This document shows, piece after piece, positions 9,007-17,506 of a stretch of DNA of 64,000 bases. The position numbers were made by a program, and so were the translations under genes. The notes under the pieces are model-generated. The model saw only the letters and a list, made by a program, of their open reading frames with translations, was not told the origin of the DNA and did not search any database. How positions within the stretch are numbered: position 1 is the first letter of the stretch; each line of letters opens with the position of its first letter. This DNA is from Planctomycetota bacterium (GTDB lineage Bacteria; Planctomycetota; Planctomycetia; Gemmatales; Gemmataceae). The DNA is taken from assembly GCA_016191165.1 (NCBI GenBank), contig JACPPF010000089.1, positions 62,001 to 126,000 of the forward strand, given 5' to 3'.

Positions 9007-9154
9007 TCCATTTCGCCCCGGGCGCCACCACAGCGATCAGGGCCATGTTTCCATTTATTAGCGCTGTAAACCATCCTGAACAAACATGGGATAGGTTTGA
9101 CCGGTTGTCAAATCGGCTTGTTGGTTTGGCCAGGCCGCGAAACCGCACGCCGCA

Positions 9155-9595
9155 TCAATTCTTGAGCCGTTCGCGCAGTTTCGCCAGCAACGCAGCCTTG
9201 GATGCCGGCTCGGGTCGTTTTGGAGGGTTGACCCCGAGGGGCGCGTCGTTTAACGTATCGTCTTCCGCGTTTGGTTCCGGCTCCACGGTCTGGGCCGCGC
9301 TGGGCAGGTCGGCAACGAGCACCGGCGCGCCTTTACCAAAAATCGCCTCGACATCCGAATCCTTGAGCGCCGTTTGCAAGGCGACAAACGTCAGCTGGCT
9401 ATAAGGGATCAGCACGACCCGGCCACTGTCCTGCGTGCCAGCGAGTCGGCCGCGGATCATCATGAAGTCGGGTTCCAGCTTGACGATTTTTTGCACGACG
9501 ATTTCCGCCCCGGTCGTCATGCCAAGCGCGAGGCAGTCGTGAAGATTGCCGGGAATCCGGCGAAACATGGCGATCCAGGCCTCGTTAGCGTTCAT
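9155..9595 (-). CDS. Conserved hypothetical protein
   Basis: A 146-residue protein starting MNANEAWIAMFRRIPGNLHD; start 9595 is preferred because the upstream extension to 9718 runs through a palindromic repeat. Residues ~10-85 look like a small beta-rich domain (LALGMTTGAEIVVQKI, FMMIRGRLAGTQDSGRVV, IPYSQLTFVALQ). It is followed by an acidic, Pro-rich linker and a basic tail ending LLAKLRERLKN. The layout is reminiscent of small planctomycete regulators, but no family is recognised. Confidence 0.6.
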   Translation of the reverse strand: MNANEAWIAMFRRIPGNLHDCLALGMTTGAEIVVQKIVKLEPDFMMIRGRLAGTQDSGRVVLIPYSQLTFVALQTALKDSDVEAIFGKGAPVLVADLPSAAQTVEPEPNAEDDTLNDAPLGVNPPKRPEPASKAALLAKLRERLKN

Positions 9596-9652
9596 ACGAT
9601 CCCCAAAAAGTTGTGCCAACCACCGAGGGTACTGTACCTTATTTTTGTGAGG

Positions 9653-9690
9653 CAAGCCCCGGGATGAGCGTCGCGATTCCCGGGGGGGGG
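9653..9690. repeat. Palindromic element, family F
   Basis: CCCCGGGA and TCCCGGGG flank GATGAGCG..CGCGAT in a hairpin at about 9657-9684. It lies in the divergent space between the 9155-9595 gene and the GntP permease. Family relatives are at 24.54, 30.43, 38.02, 46.78 and 52.17 kb. Confidence 0.8.
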
Positions 9691-9706
9691 AGGAGCGGAA
9701 GACCCC

Positions 9707-11140
9707 ATGCACGACCACTGGCCTGGAATTTGTGCGGCGGCGGCACTGCTTTCGTTGCTCGTGCTAATCATTCGCTTTCATGTTCATGCGTTCATCGCCC
9801 TTTTTGTTGTTAGTCTGGGTCTGGGCCTGGCGGTGGGTTTGCCACCGGCTGACGTAATTGATGCGATTCATCGCGGCATTGGCGGCATCCTGCGGGATGT
9901 CGCGATGTTGCTAGCGTTGGGCGCACTCCTGGGCCGACTGCTGGAAACCTCCGGCGCGGCCGAGTTGATCGCGCGGCGGATCATCGATGCGTTCGGGAAA
10001 CAGCACGCGTCGCTCGCGATCCTGTTCGCGGGGTTTTTGATTGGCATTCCGATCCTGTTCAATGTCGGGTTTCTGGTGTTGATCCCGATCATCTGGCGGT
10101 TGCAGCGCGAGACGAATCAATCGCTGTTGCGTTTCCTGCTGCCGCTATGTTTCAGCTTGGGGGTCACGCATTCGCTGGTACCGCCGCATCCGGGAATCGT
10201 GGGGGCGGTCAACGCCATTGCGGGCGAGGCCAATTCCGACCGTGTCATGGTGGAAACGATCATCTTTGGCATCGCCCTGGCGTTTCCACTGGCGCTTCTG
10301 GGCTGGTTGTTGCCAGGCCGCTGGTGGGCCAATCGGCAATTTGTGACGGCGCCGGAAAACCTCTCCGCGGGACCCGAACGCCCGGAGCCGGCCGTTGCGA
10401 AGTCACTCACGTTCGCCCTTGTGATCGTGCTTGCGCCGTTGGTCCTGAGTGTGGCCGGCTTCGGCGCCAGGTTGTTGGATGACGTGCATCGTTTGCCCGC
10501 GTGGATGATGCGCGTCGCGTTCGACAGCGACGACCTGCCCCGGTTTCTCGACTGGCTCAACCACGCGCCGATCGACTGGCTACACTTTTTCGGCAAGCCG
10601 ACGGTTGCCCTCTTCGTGCCGACCGCACTGGCTTACTGGGCCTACGGCCTGCGGCGCGGCTGGCCGCACGCCAGGCTCGCCAAGCTCACCACCGACGCCC
10701 TCCTCGACGTGGGCGGTATGCTGTTCCTTTTCGGGGCGGCGGGCGGGTTCAAGGAGGTCATTCTCGCGACCGGCGTGGGGGAATACATCGCTGATGGTCT
10801 TTCCGGTCTGCCGCTCTCGCCGGTCGCGGCCGCCTTTTGCGTCGCAGCGCTCATGCGCATCGCCCTCGGTTCCGCGACGGCGTCGATCCTCACCGCCTCC
10901 GCGCTGCTCGCCGGTTTGGCGGCCCAGGTTCCAGGCAAAGAAACCCTCCTCGTCCTGTCCGCGGCCTGCGGCGTTACCGTTGGCACCCAACCCGCGGACA
11001 GCGGGTTCTGGATGGTCAAGGAATATGGCAACCTCTCCACCAGCGACGTGCTCCTGCGCTTCAACGGCTGCCGCTTGCCGATGGCGCTGACAGGAGCGGG
11101 TATTCTTCTGGTCGTCGAGTGGTTTCTGGGGACGGCATGA
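9707..11140 (+). CDS. GntP-family permease (gluconate/organic acid:H+ symporter)
   Basis: A 477-residue, very hydrophobic inner-membrane protein with about 12-14 predicted membrane segments. Family features include the GIGGILRDVAMLLALGALLG stretch near residue 65, GIPILFNVGFLVLIPI, HSLVPPHPG (near 155) and a C-terminal SATASILTASALLA with a late GVTVGTQPADSGFWMVKEY. These match the GntP/GntT/IdnT/DsdX group. The substrate (gluconate, idonate, D-serine or another acid) cannot be told from sequence. There is no sugar-acid kinase or dehydrogenase next to it; it is a single gene with GGAG upstream and a family I hairpin downstream. Confidence 0.88.
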   Translation: MHDHWPGICAAAALLSLLVLIIRFHVHAFIALFVVSLGLGLAVGLPPADVIDAIHRGIGGILRDVAMLLALGALLGRLLETSGAAELIARRIIDAFGKQHASLAILFAGFLIGIPILFNVGFLVLIPIIWRLQRETNQSLLRFLLPLCFSLGVTHSLVPPHPGIVGAVNAIAGEANSDRVMVETIIFGIALAFPLALLGWLLPGRWWANRQFVTAPENLSAGPERPEPAVAKSLTFALVIVLAPLVLSVAGFGARLLDDVHRLPAWMMRVAFDSDDLPRFLDWLNHAPIDWLHFFGKPTVALFVPTALAYWAYGLRRGWPHARLAKLTTDALLDVGGMLFLFGAAGGFKEVILATGVGEYIADGLSGLPLSPVAAAFCVAALMRIALGSATASILTASALLAGLAAQVPGKETLLVLSAACGVTVGTQPADSGFWMVKEYGNLSTSDVLLRFNGCRLPMALTGAGILLVVEWFLGTA

Positions 11141-11213
11141 AACGAGCCGCAGCTCCTTGGTGGTGCCGGTTCGCTTTAAGTCGGGCGTTCCAAACGGACG
11201 TTTCGCGAGGGCC

Positions 11214-11233
11214 GTCAGGCAAGAATGCCTGAC
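11214..11233. repeat. Palindromic hairpin, family I
   Basis: GTCAGGCA (11214-11221) pairs with TGCCTGAC (11226-11233), 8-bp stem and 4-base loop, followed by CTAC. It matches the inner arms of the larger element at 44.36-44.44 kb. It lies between the GntP gene and the membrane-protein pair and could terminate transcription, although no T-run follows. Confidence 0.7.
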
Positions 11234-11355
11234 CTACTACCAGCTGTTCAACCGCCGGCTCAGTGTTTTCATATAATGCTGGGGTATTCTCAAAGAAACT
11301 CGCCGCGCCGGCGAATAATTGATGGCTCGAACCCTTTCGTTGGGAGATGGCGTTC

Positions 11356-12270
11356 ATGTCGTCCGCACCGGCTCCGAATAACGACCCGGTTCAACCCCCG
11401 GCGCCCACCAGGCCCGGCGACACCGGCACGCGCTCGACCGACCGCATCATCGTCTACCGCCATTCCAACATGTTCTACTGGTGGCCAATCTGGGTCCTCG
11501 GGTTCGTATTCGCCGCCATCACTTACTTCGACGGCAGATATCTCGCCATCGTCCCCGGCAACACCCGAGCGGTCGAGGATGTCGAGGTCGAGGTGGAGCC
11601 TGGCAAAAAAGAAAAGCGCAGCGTGCTCATCCTGCCGGGGAAAAAGACCCACGCCAAGATCAAAGTTGGCGACGGCGCGGACGAAATCGTGCAACCCACG
11701 ATTCGCGTCACGCACTTCCGCACGCTCGGCAGCATCTACGTGGGGGTGCTCTTGCTGGTGATCGTCATCACGACCATCTCCATTCGCGGGCTCTGGACGG
11801 TGCTTGTCTTCGTCTCGATCATCATGTTGATTATCATTCTTGCCGCGGGCGGCTGGCTCGGGTCGATCTTCCACCGGATTCACGATCTGTCGATTTTCAT
11901 CAACATGGGGGGCTATCTGCTCATCTCCCTGGTCTTGTTCATTTTGTGGCTGGTCAACTTTCTCGTCATGGATCGCCAGACCTACATGATCTTCACGCCA
12001 GGCCAGGTCCGCATCCGCGTGGAGATCGGCGGCGAGGAAACCGTTTACGACACCACGGGCATGGTCGTGCAAAAGGAACGCGCCGACCTGTTCCGCCACT
12101 GGATTCTCGGCTTCGGCTCCGGGGATCTGCTCGTCAGGCCCGTGGGTTTGGGCCATGCCATCGATTTTCCCAACGTCCTGCGCGTAGGGGGAATCGTGAA
12201 AAAGGTTGAGACGATGATGAAGGAAAAGGTGATCCTCCAATCGCCCGAAGCGAAACCGCCGAGTGTTTAG
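11356..12270 (+). CDS. Membrane protein with C-terminal PH-like domain, paralogue 1
   Basis: A 304-residue membrane protein beginning MSSAPAP. The ATG at 11356 is preferred over 11347 because GGGAG lies 9 bases before it and directly abuts the earlier ATG; the paralogue also begins MSS. Membrane segments are at ~28-50 (FYWWPIWVLGFVFAAITYF), ~117-150 and ~170-200. The soluble C-terminus (from RQTYMIFTPGQVRIRVEIGG) contains a conserved block, DLFRHWILGFGSGDLLV, that looks like a bacterial PH-like module. It is the first of two tandem paralogues (next gene) spaced by 68 bases. No function is known. Confidence 0.7.
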   Translation: MSSAPAPNNDPVQPPAPTRPGDTGTRSTDRIIVYRHSNMFYWWPIWVLGFVFAAITYFDGRYLAIVPGNTRAVEDVEVEVEPGKKEKRSVLILPGKKTHAKIKVGDGADEIVQPTIRVTHFRTLGSIYVGVLLLVIVITTISIRGLWTVLVFVSIIMLIIILAAGGWLGSIFHRIHDLSIFINMGGYLLISLVLFILWLVNFLVMDRQTYMIFTPGQVRIRVEIGGEETVYDTTGMVVQKERADLFRHWILGFGSGDLLVRPVGLGHAIDFPNVLRVGGIVKKVETMMKEKVILQSPEAKPPSV

Positions 12271-12292
12271 CCGCTCCCCTTTGGGGAGCGCG
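12271..12292. repeat. Palindromic hairpin, family D
   Basis: CGCTCCCC (12272-12279) pairs with GGGGAGCG (12283-12290) around TTT. It sits directly after the stop codon of paralogue 1. Variants of the same design (CGCTCGCC-TTT-GGCGAGCG) are at 23.22, 28.54 and 45.11 kb. Confidence 0.75.
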
Positions 12293-12338
12293 GACGGAAG
12301 ACAAGCAACAGACTGTTCAACCCCGAGGTTTAGCTACC

Positions 12339-13235
12339 ATGTCATCCCCGACACCTGAATTCGGCACCCCTCCCGCCGCCGCTCCCGCGCCCCAATCAAC
12401 TCCACCGTCGTCGCCGCTGCGCCGGGAAATCCGCGTCGTCAGCCATTGCAGCCTTTTCTACTGGTGGCCCGTCTGGGTGGTCGGGTTCATGATGTGGATT
12501 ATCACGATGTTCAGCGGGCACGTCATGGCCATTGTGCCTAGCGGAAGCACCGCCGTGCACAACGCCATCCCCAAGGAGGACGGCAAGAAGGACGATACGC
12601 CGCGCGACGCCATCGTCGTCCCCGCGAAGTCCAAACTACCTCACGAATCAGGCAACAAGGACCGCCTCGAAAATCCCCATCTCGCCATGAGCAACAATAA
12701 AAACCTGGGCGTCCTCTTCGTGGCGGTTCTGTTGCTCGTCGTCGTGATTACCAACATTCCACTGCGCGGCCTGTGGTCGGTGATCGTGATTGTTTTCGTC
12801 ATTTCTCTCGCGATCATCTTCGCCCTCCTGGAATGGTGGACCATCATCCTGTCGTGGCTCAGCATCCTCGACATCCGCATCAATGCCGCCGGGTATTTTG
12901 TCATCTCGCTGGTCTTGTTTATCCTCTGGCTGGTGGTGATGCTGCTCTTCGATCGCCAAATCTACATGGTCTTCACGCCGGGGCAGATGCGCGTGTGCCT
13001 GGAAATCGGCGACGCCGAGACCGCCTATGACACCTCGGGCATGACGATCCAGAAGCAGCGCAGCGATCTGTTCCGCCACTGGATCCTCGGCCTGGGGTCC
13101 GGCGATCTGATCGTCAAAACCGCCGGGAGCCAAACCCATGAATTCCACATGCCCAACGTGCTTTTCATTGGCCGAAAAGTGAAGGAGATTGAAGAGATGC
13201 TGCGTTCCCGCCAGGTGGTGACGGGCGGGAGCTAA
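12339..13235 (+). CDS. Membrane protein with C-terminal PH-like domain, paralogue 2
   Basis: A 298-residue paralogue of the preceding gene: the same FYWWPVWVVGF first membrane segment, the same central pair of membrane segments (GVLFVAVLLLVVVITNIPLRG and the following one) and the near-identical C-terminal block DLFRHWILGLGSGDLIV. The loop between the first and second membrane segments is the most divergent part (acidic/Lys-rich, about 70 residues). The two were created by tandem duplication and may form a hetero-oligomer. A family C palindrome follows the stop codon at 13271. Confidence 0.7.
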   Translation: MSSPTPEFGTPPAAAPAPQSTPPSSPLRREIRVVSHCSLFYWWPVWVVGFMMWIITMFSGHVMAIVPSGSTAVHNAIPKEDGKKDDTPRDAIVVPAKSKLPHESGNKDRLENPHLAMSNNKNLGVLFVAVLLLVVVITNIPLRGLWSVIVIVFVISLAIIFALLEWWTIILSWLSILDIRINAAGYFVISLVLFILWLVVMLLFDRQIYMVFTPGQMRVCLEIGDAETAYDTSGMTIQKQRSDLFRHWILGLGSGDLIVKTAGSQTHEFHMPNVLFIGRKVKEIEEMLRSRQVVTGGS

Positions 13236-13270
13236 TCAGATTTAGGTGGGGTCAACAAAACTTCCTGTTC

Positions 13271-13326
13271 GCCGCTTGCGGCTTAGCGTTGGCAAGTTGG
13301 CTCGCGAACGCCAAGCCGCAAGCGGC
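13271..13326. repeat. Palindromic element, family C
   Basis: GCCGCTTGCGGCTTAGCGTT (13271-13290) pairs with 13307-13326 with a single mismatch. It lies between the convergent membrane-protein and kinase genes, a position suited to a bidirectional terminator. Confidence 0.88.
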
Positions 13327-13334
13327 AAACAGGG

Positions 13335-15920
13335 TCAGATGCAGATTTCCGCGTGCGAGCGGCGATGCGTCGGCATCCGGAACAGGCCGCCGACCTCGTA
13401 CCAGCCGTCGGCGCAGCGCTTCACGCGCACGAGCGTCGCCGGTATCTTGATGATTCCCTCGCCATCGGGATGAGGCAGCTCGATCAGCACTTCCGAGGTT
13501 CCCAGATCATGCGGCAGATAAAACCCGAGGCCGGTGTGCGATAGGTCCTTGCCGCGACACTCGATCGGCTCGTCGGGCCGGCCGTCGCTACCAATCGGGA
13601 TGATCGTGATCGGGTGAGGCCATAACAGACGTTCCTGGGTGCGTTTCTCGGAGTTGACGAGAAAATCCTGCTGCAGGCCTTCGAAGATTTCGTTTCCCAT
13701 CCGGTCATAGAGCTCGGCTGCTTTTTTTTTGGTGCAGTGTCGTGCCCGCAGCCGAGCGTTGATCTCGATCGGTGTCGCGGACATCAAGTTGACGCGTGCC
13801 ATTTCGATCGTCAGTTCGAGCCGGGCCGGCTGGCCCCACCAGCGTTGCCAAATGCTGCCCGGCAAGTCGAGTTGGACGGTGGAGCTGGAATCGTCCTGGC
13901 ACACGATCCGCGCGCCGCGCTGTTGGCAAAAGACCTGGAGGCGTTCCTTGGCGGCGCCGAGGGGCAGGCCAGCGATGAATTGAAACCGCAGATGGTCGCC
14001 AGCCTGGTCCGCGCTCGCCACGACGGCCTTGGGCGTCTGGGCCTGTCCCCCACCGGACTGAATGAGCCTGGCAAGGAGGTCGGCGTAGTCGGTCGGATCA
14101 ATGCCCGTGTACACGGTCTTTTTCTTGGCGCCGCGCTGCGTGGCGATCAACCTGGCAAAATGGTCCGGCTGCTCCTGCAACTGCTTGTCGAGTTCGGGTG
14201 AGGTGCCTTCCAGGGCCAGCAGCATCTCGGTACAATTCGCCCACCGCTTGAGCGGGTCGGGATCGAGCGCCCGGGCGATGACCGCGCGATCCGGATCGGG
14301 CAGGCGATCGAGGCTGGGCGCCAGGCCGCTCGCCAGGTACGCCTTGGGCGCCAGGCCGCGAAATGGATGGACCCCGGTCAGCATCTCCGCGTAGATCAAC
14401 GCCAGGCTATACTGATCGCAATGCCGGCCCGGCAAGGCGGTAAACAGGTCCGGGGCCGCATAACGAATGTTCCGCTGCGCGATATCCTGACCAGCCGGCG
14501 ACCACAGGAGCTGGGCGTAACCGAACTCCGCTAACTGCAACCAGCCATGATCGAGGATCAGATTGCGCGGATTGAGGCCCAGATGCTGAACGCCATGCTG
14601 CTGGTAAAGGTAATCGAGCACCTCGGCCGCGGCGCGCACGTATTCGACGAGTTCCCCGCGCGGGATGCCTGGCTGCTTGCGCGCCTGGCACTGATGGGCC
14701 CGCGTCCGCAGCGTTTCACGCACCGGATCGGTGACAAAAACGACCCGCCCCGGCTCGACGTGGACCGGTTTCCGCGCCAGCACCGCGGGATGCTGGATGC
14801 TTTGCAGACGCGCGAGGGTTTCCCTGAGTTTACTGGCGCCAAGACCTCCCAGGCCGAACAGGATTTGCACGTCTTTCTTGTTCCCGTCCGGCCCTTGCGC
14901 TCGCCATACCTCCAGGATCGGACTGTTGCTGGCACATTCCAAAAAGCGATGATCGGCCAACACACCCGCGGGCAGGTTAGGTGTGCAAGCCCCCCGCGGC
15001 GGCCGCGGCGTGTCGCCGAGGCGAGTGACGACGGTCTCGTCGGCAGCAGGTTCTTTTTTCGGCGCATCGAGCGTCGCCGGCGCCGCGGTAACTTCCGCGT
15101 GCAGCGCGCGAATGAAATCCTGGCACGAGGCGAAGCGGTGCTCCGGGTTCTTCGCCAGCGCCCGCGCCACAATCGCCCGGTCATGCGCCGGCAACGCCTG
15201 CAAGTCCGGGTCCTGTTGCGTGTGCTCCAACAACAACTGACGCAGGTTCTTGCCCCGGAAAGGCAGCGTCCCCGTCAACAGTTCCTGATAGACGATCCCC
15301 AGGCTGTATTGATCGCAATGCCGGCTCAGCTTGCCCAAAAACAACTCCGGCGCCGCGTAGAGCGGCGTCACCGCGCTCATCGCCGCTTGCAATTTCGCGG
15401 TGACGGCGTCCGAAAGGCTGTTCACCAGTCCAAAGTCGGCCACCTTCACGTGATTGCTCACCAGAAACAAGTTCCGCGGCTTGATGTCCAGGTGCTGCAA
15501 ATCGAACTTTTGATTCAACAGATCGAGCACCTCGGCAACCTCGCGCAGGTAGCCAAGCAATTCCTCGCGCGGCACTCCGGCGACGCCCCGGTTGAGGTAG
15601 TGTTCCCAGAGTTCGTGCAGATTCTCGTCCGCCAGCTCGGTGACAATGACAAGCTCGCCCGCAACGACCTCGACGCGATCGATGGAAAGCAGGAAGGGAT
15701 GGCGGATGGATTTGATCAGCTGAAGCGCCCGCAGTTCCTCCTCGGCATGGACGCTGCTGTTGCCGAAACCGTTGAGCGAACCGTAGACGAACTTGACGGC
15801 CTTGAAGATGCCGCCGGGGGCTTCGCATTTCCAGACCTCGCCGAACCCGCCGGCGCCGAGGCGCTCCATGAGGCGGTAACCGCGGATCGGCTCGGCATCG
15901 GGACGTTTTTCGACCGGCAT
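13335..15920 (-). CDS. Hanks-type Ser/Thr kinase - pseudokinase - PilZ protein
   Basis: An 861-residue soluble protein. Residues ~14-275 are a kinase with Gly-loop GAGGFGEV (22-29), AVK (41-43), HLDIKPRN (143-150), DFG (162-164) and APE, so probably active. Residues ~320-570 are a second kinase fold with the same helices, but it reads VQIL where the ATP lysine is expected, HLGLN for the HRD aspartate and AEFG for DFG: a pseudokinase. Residues ~640-750 are unassigned. The C-terminus (~758-850) is a PilZ domain with RTQER (760-764) and DLSHTG (792-797), the RxxxR and DxSxxG signatures for cyclic di-GMP. This suggests cyclic di-GMP control of phosphorylation. The kinase and pseudokinase halves look like an internal duplication. 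Confidence 0.88.
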   Translation of the reverse strand: MPVEKRPDAEPIRGYRLMERLGAGGFGEVWKCEAPGGIFKAVKFVYGSLNGFGNSSVHAEEELRALQLIKSIRHPFLLSIDRVEVVAGELVIVTELADENLHELWEHYLNRGVAGVPREELLGYLREVAEVLDLLNQKFDLQHLDIKPRNLFLVSNHVKVADFGLVNSLSDAVTAKLQAAMSAVTPLYAAPELFLGKLSRHCDQYSLGIVYQELLTGTLPFRGKNLRQLLLEHTQQDPDLQALPAHDRAIVARALAKNPEHRFASCQDFIRALHAEVTAAPATLDAPKKEPAADETVVTRLGDTPRPPRGACTPNLPAGVLADHRFLECASNSPILEVWRAQGPDGNKKDVQILFGLGGLGASKLRETLARLQSIQHPAVLARKPVHVEPGRVVFVTDPVRETLRTRAHQCQARKQPGIPRGELVEYVRAAAEVLDYLYQQHGVQHLGLNPRNLILDHGWLQLAEFGYAQLLWSPAGQDIAQRNIRYAAPDLFTALPGRHCDQYSLALIYAEMLTGVHPFRGLAPKAYLASGLAPSLDRLPDPDRAVIARALDPDPLKRWANCTEMLLALEGTSPELDKQLQEQPDHFARLIATQRGAKKKTVYTGIDPTDYADLLARLIQSGGGQAQTPKAVVASADQAGDHLRFQFIAGLPLGAAKERLQVFCQQRGARIVCQDDSSSTVQLDLPGSIWQRWWGQPARLELTIEMARVNLMSATPIEINARLRARHCTKKKAAELYDRMGNEIFEGLQQDFLVNSEKRTQERLLWPHPITIIPIGSDGRPDEPIECRGKDLSHTGLGFYLPHDLGTSEVLIELPHPDGEGIIKIPATLVRVKRCADGWYEVGGLFRMPTHRRSHAEICI

Positions 15921-16002
15921 GGACGTACCCTTTACAGCGTGTTGCCAAAAGTTAGCATTGCTGTTTCAAGGGTAGGTCACAATTTGGGGAAAGTCCATTT
16001 TT

Positions 16003-16060
16003 CGCCGCTTGCGGCCTGGCGTTCGCGCGGCGCTCCGCGAACGCCAGGCCGCAAGCGGCG
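16003..16060. repeat. Palindromic element, family C (perfect 25-bp arms)
   Basis: CGCCGCTTGCGGCCTGGCGT begins the left arm (16003-16027); the right arm (16036-16060) is its exact 25-bp complement, with an 8-base loop. It lies upstream of the kinase gene and immediately downstream of the Cys-rich secreted protein gene, both on the minus strand. Confidence 0.92.
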
Positions 16061-16067
16061 GTTTTGA

Positions 16068-16592
16068 TCAGTCATTCAACCCGGGCCGCTTTTCGGTGTT
16101 CTTGCGCGGCGGGGGCAACTCGAAGATGTCGCCATCGGGCGGCGGAATGAGGGTTCCGGGCGGGGTCGGCTGCGGGCGGATTCCCGGGTTGCTTTGCTTG
16201 GGCAACATTTGGGGCCGCATCTGCGGAGCGTTGGGATGCACCAGCGGGTCCAGGTTGACCAGCGCCGCCGGCGGCGTCAGGTAGCAGTGGCTGAAGTCCT
16301 GCGGGAAAGGCCAGGGGCTCCAGCAGGTTTCGAAGTAGCCAAAGTGAGGCAAATCACACGGGTTGCAGACCGGGCGAGCGCACCCATGTCGCCAACACAA
16401 ACGGGGCGGATGCGGAACCGTGATATGAAACGCCGGCGGGCAATGGCTGCGGAAGCAGGCCGCCGCGCATCCGCCGTCCACACCGCACGGCGTGCCGAAC
16501 GTCTGCGCCAAACCCACGACCGGCGAGACCAGCCAAAGGAAGGCGGAGACGCCGAGGCATGTTAGAAATCTATTCGATAGACACAACGACAT
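16068..16592 (-). CDS. Secreted Cys/Pro-rich protein
   Basis: A 174-residue protein starting MSLCLSNRFLTC, with GGAGGG 8 bases before the ATG at 16592 (an upstream extension to 16682 would run into a palindromic repeat). The first ~30 residues form a signal peptide ending near VVGLAQT. The mature N-terminus is rich in Cys (about ten in residues 33-90, for example CGVDGGCAAACFRSHC), suggesting disulfides outside the cytoplasm; the C-terminal half is Pro-rich (PQMRPQMLPKQ, PPPRKNTEKRP). No family is recognised. Its neighbour at 16740 is another small secreted protein in the same direction. Confidence 0.65.
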   Translation of the reverse strand: MSLCLSNRFLTCLGVSAFLWLVSPVVGLAQTFGTPCGVDGGCAAACFRSHCPPAFHITVPHPPRLCWRHGCARPVCNPCDLPHFGYFETCWSPWPFPQDFSHCYLTPPAALVNLDPLVHPNAPQMRPQMLPKQSNPGIRPQPTPPGTLIPPPDGDIFELPPPRKNTEKRPGLND

Positions 16593-16642
16593 GAATAACC
16601 CTCCGTGGTTGATTGCATTCCTGTATTCAAACTCCTCACTCA

Positions 16643-16722
16643 CTAGCCCCTGGCGCAAGCCAGGGGAATGGAAACGGCGCAAATGATTTCGCTGCCCTCC
16701 CCGAGCTTGCGCTCGGGGCTGG
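16643..16722. repeat. Palindromic element, family E (paired hairpins)
   Basis: Two hairpins, CCCCTGGCGCAAGCCAGGGG (16647-16666) and CCCCGAGCTTGCGCTCGGGG (16699-16718), are bounded by CTAGCCCC and GGGGCTGGT, the family E ends. It fills the space between the two secreted-protein genes. Confidence 0.82.
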
Positions 16723-16739
16723 TTGGCGCTGGCGTCTGG

Positions 16740-17279
16740 TCAGCGCCGAAACCCCTGGCCGAATGTGCCGCCGTAGAATGGCTGGTACCCGCTGGTTCCC
16801 AGGCCAAATCCGGTGTTGCCGAATCCGGCGTTGGGCCCGAAGCCGCCCAGTCCGGTGGTAATGGCGCCATAGTTGGCGGGCCCGCCGAAGCTGCCGCCGC
16901 TGCCGGGGACGCCCATCGGGAAGTAGTGCGAGTAGTTGAAGAACGTGGCCGGGTTCCCGGTTTGTAAGCCTCCCAAACCGTTGTTTTGTTGCTGCTGTTG
17001 TTGTAATTGGGCGCCGTTGAGTTGCCCTTGCAGCGAACCGTCGGGATTGAGGCGATTCAGCGTCTGTTGCAAGTTGAGGATGGACCGAGTCGAATCCATC
17101 TGCGGCTTGATGTACCCATAGTAGCTGAAAGCCCCGCCAGCGCCCATGTTGATAGCTGGGCTAACCGTCGGCCTCACGCGCGGCGGGGCCTGCCCGAGTA
17201 TGAACTGCGCCCGGGCGGATTGTTGCCCGAGGCCCCACAGGGCCAATACCGCCAACGATGCGATCAAGGTTCGTTTCAT
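16740..17279 (-). CDS. Secreted Gly/Asn/Gln-rich protein
   Basis: A 179-residue protein with a good signal peptide (MKRTLIASLAVLALWGLGQQ to SARAQ), preceded by GGGAG at 8 bases. The mature chain has a short helical stretch around MDSTRSILNLQQTLNRLNPD, a Gln-run (LQQQQQQNNG) and a Gly/Tyr/Phe-rich tail (GGFGPNAGFGNTGFGLGTSG). This low-complexity composition is typical of planctomycete envelope or extracellular proteins; function unknown. Confidence 0.65.
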   Translation of the reverse strand: MKRTLIASLAVLALWGLGQQSARAQFILGQAPPRVRPTVSPAINMGAGGAFSYYGYIKPQMDSTRSILNLQQTLNRLNPDGSLQGQLNGAQLQQQQQQNNGLGGLQTGNPATFFNYSHYFPMGVPGSGGSFGGPANYGAITTGLGGFGPNAGFGNTGFGLGTSGYQPFYGGTFGQGFRR

Positions 17280-17309
17280 GAGTATTCTCCCAAGTCCCTG
17301 CCATTGGTC

Positions 17310-17451
17310 CGTTTAGCCGCGATACCGTTCATCAAAGAGTCCTTGACCAGCCCCCAGTGTAAGTTGGGGGTTTTGGGAGGCCGCCCAAATCCCCACGCTT
17401 GCGCGTGGGGCTGGTATCGCTCCGCCTTACGAACGGTATCGCGGCTAAACG
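17310..17451. repeat. Nested palindromic element (outer 21-bp arms around a family E element)
   Basis: Outer arms CGTTTAGCCGCGATACCGTTC (17310-17330) and 17431-17451 are perfect complements. Between them lies a complete family E element (17345-17415: ACCAGCCCCC..hairpin..ACGCTTGCGCGTGGGGCTGGT). This reads as one palindromic element inserted inside another. No transposase is present. Confidence 0.9.
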
Positions 17452-17506
17452 AAAGCCTGCTACATGGCGGGGCCAAAGTCAAGTCTTGCCGCGGCGATCC
17501 TGTTCG

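Noticed and set aside
16643-17451. Possible CRISPR array because of repeated CAGCCCC/GGGGCTG units
   Set aside because: The units are inverted pairs scattered through the window at irregular spacing, without unique equal-length spacers or cas genes.
17310-17451. Possible insertion sequence because of perfect terminal inverted repeats
   Set aside because: The element is too short for a transposase and contains only another palindrome; a non-autonomous MITE-like origin remains possible and is treated under findings.
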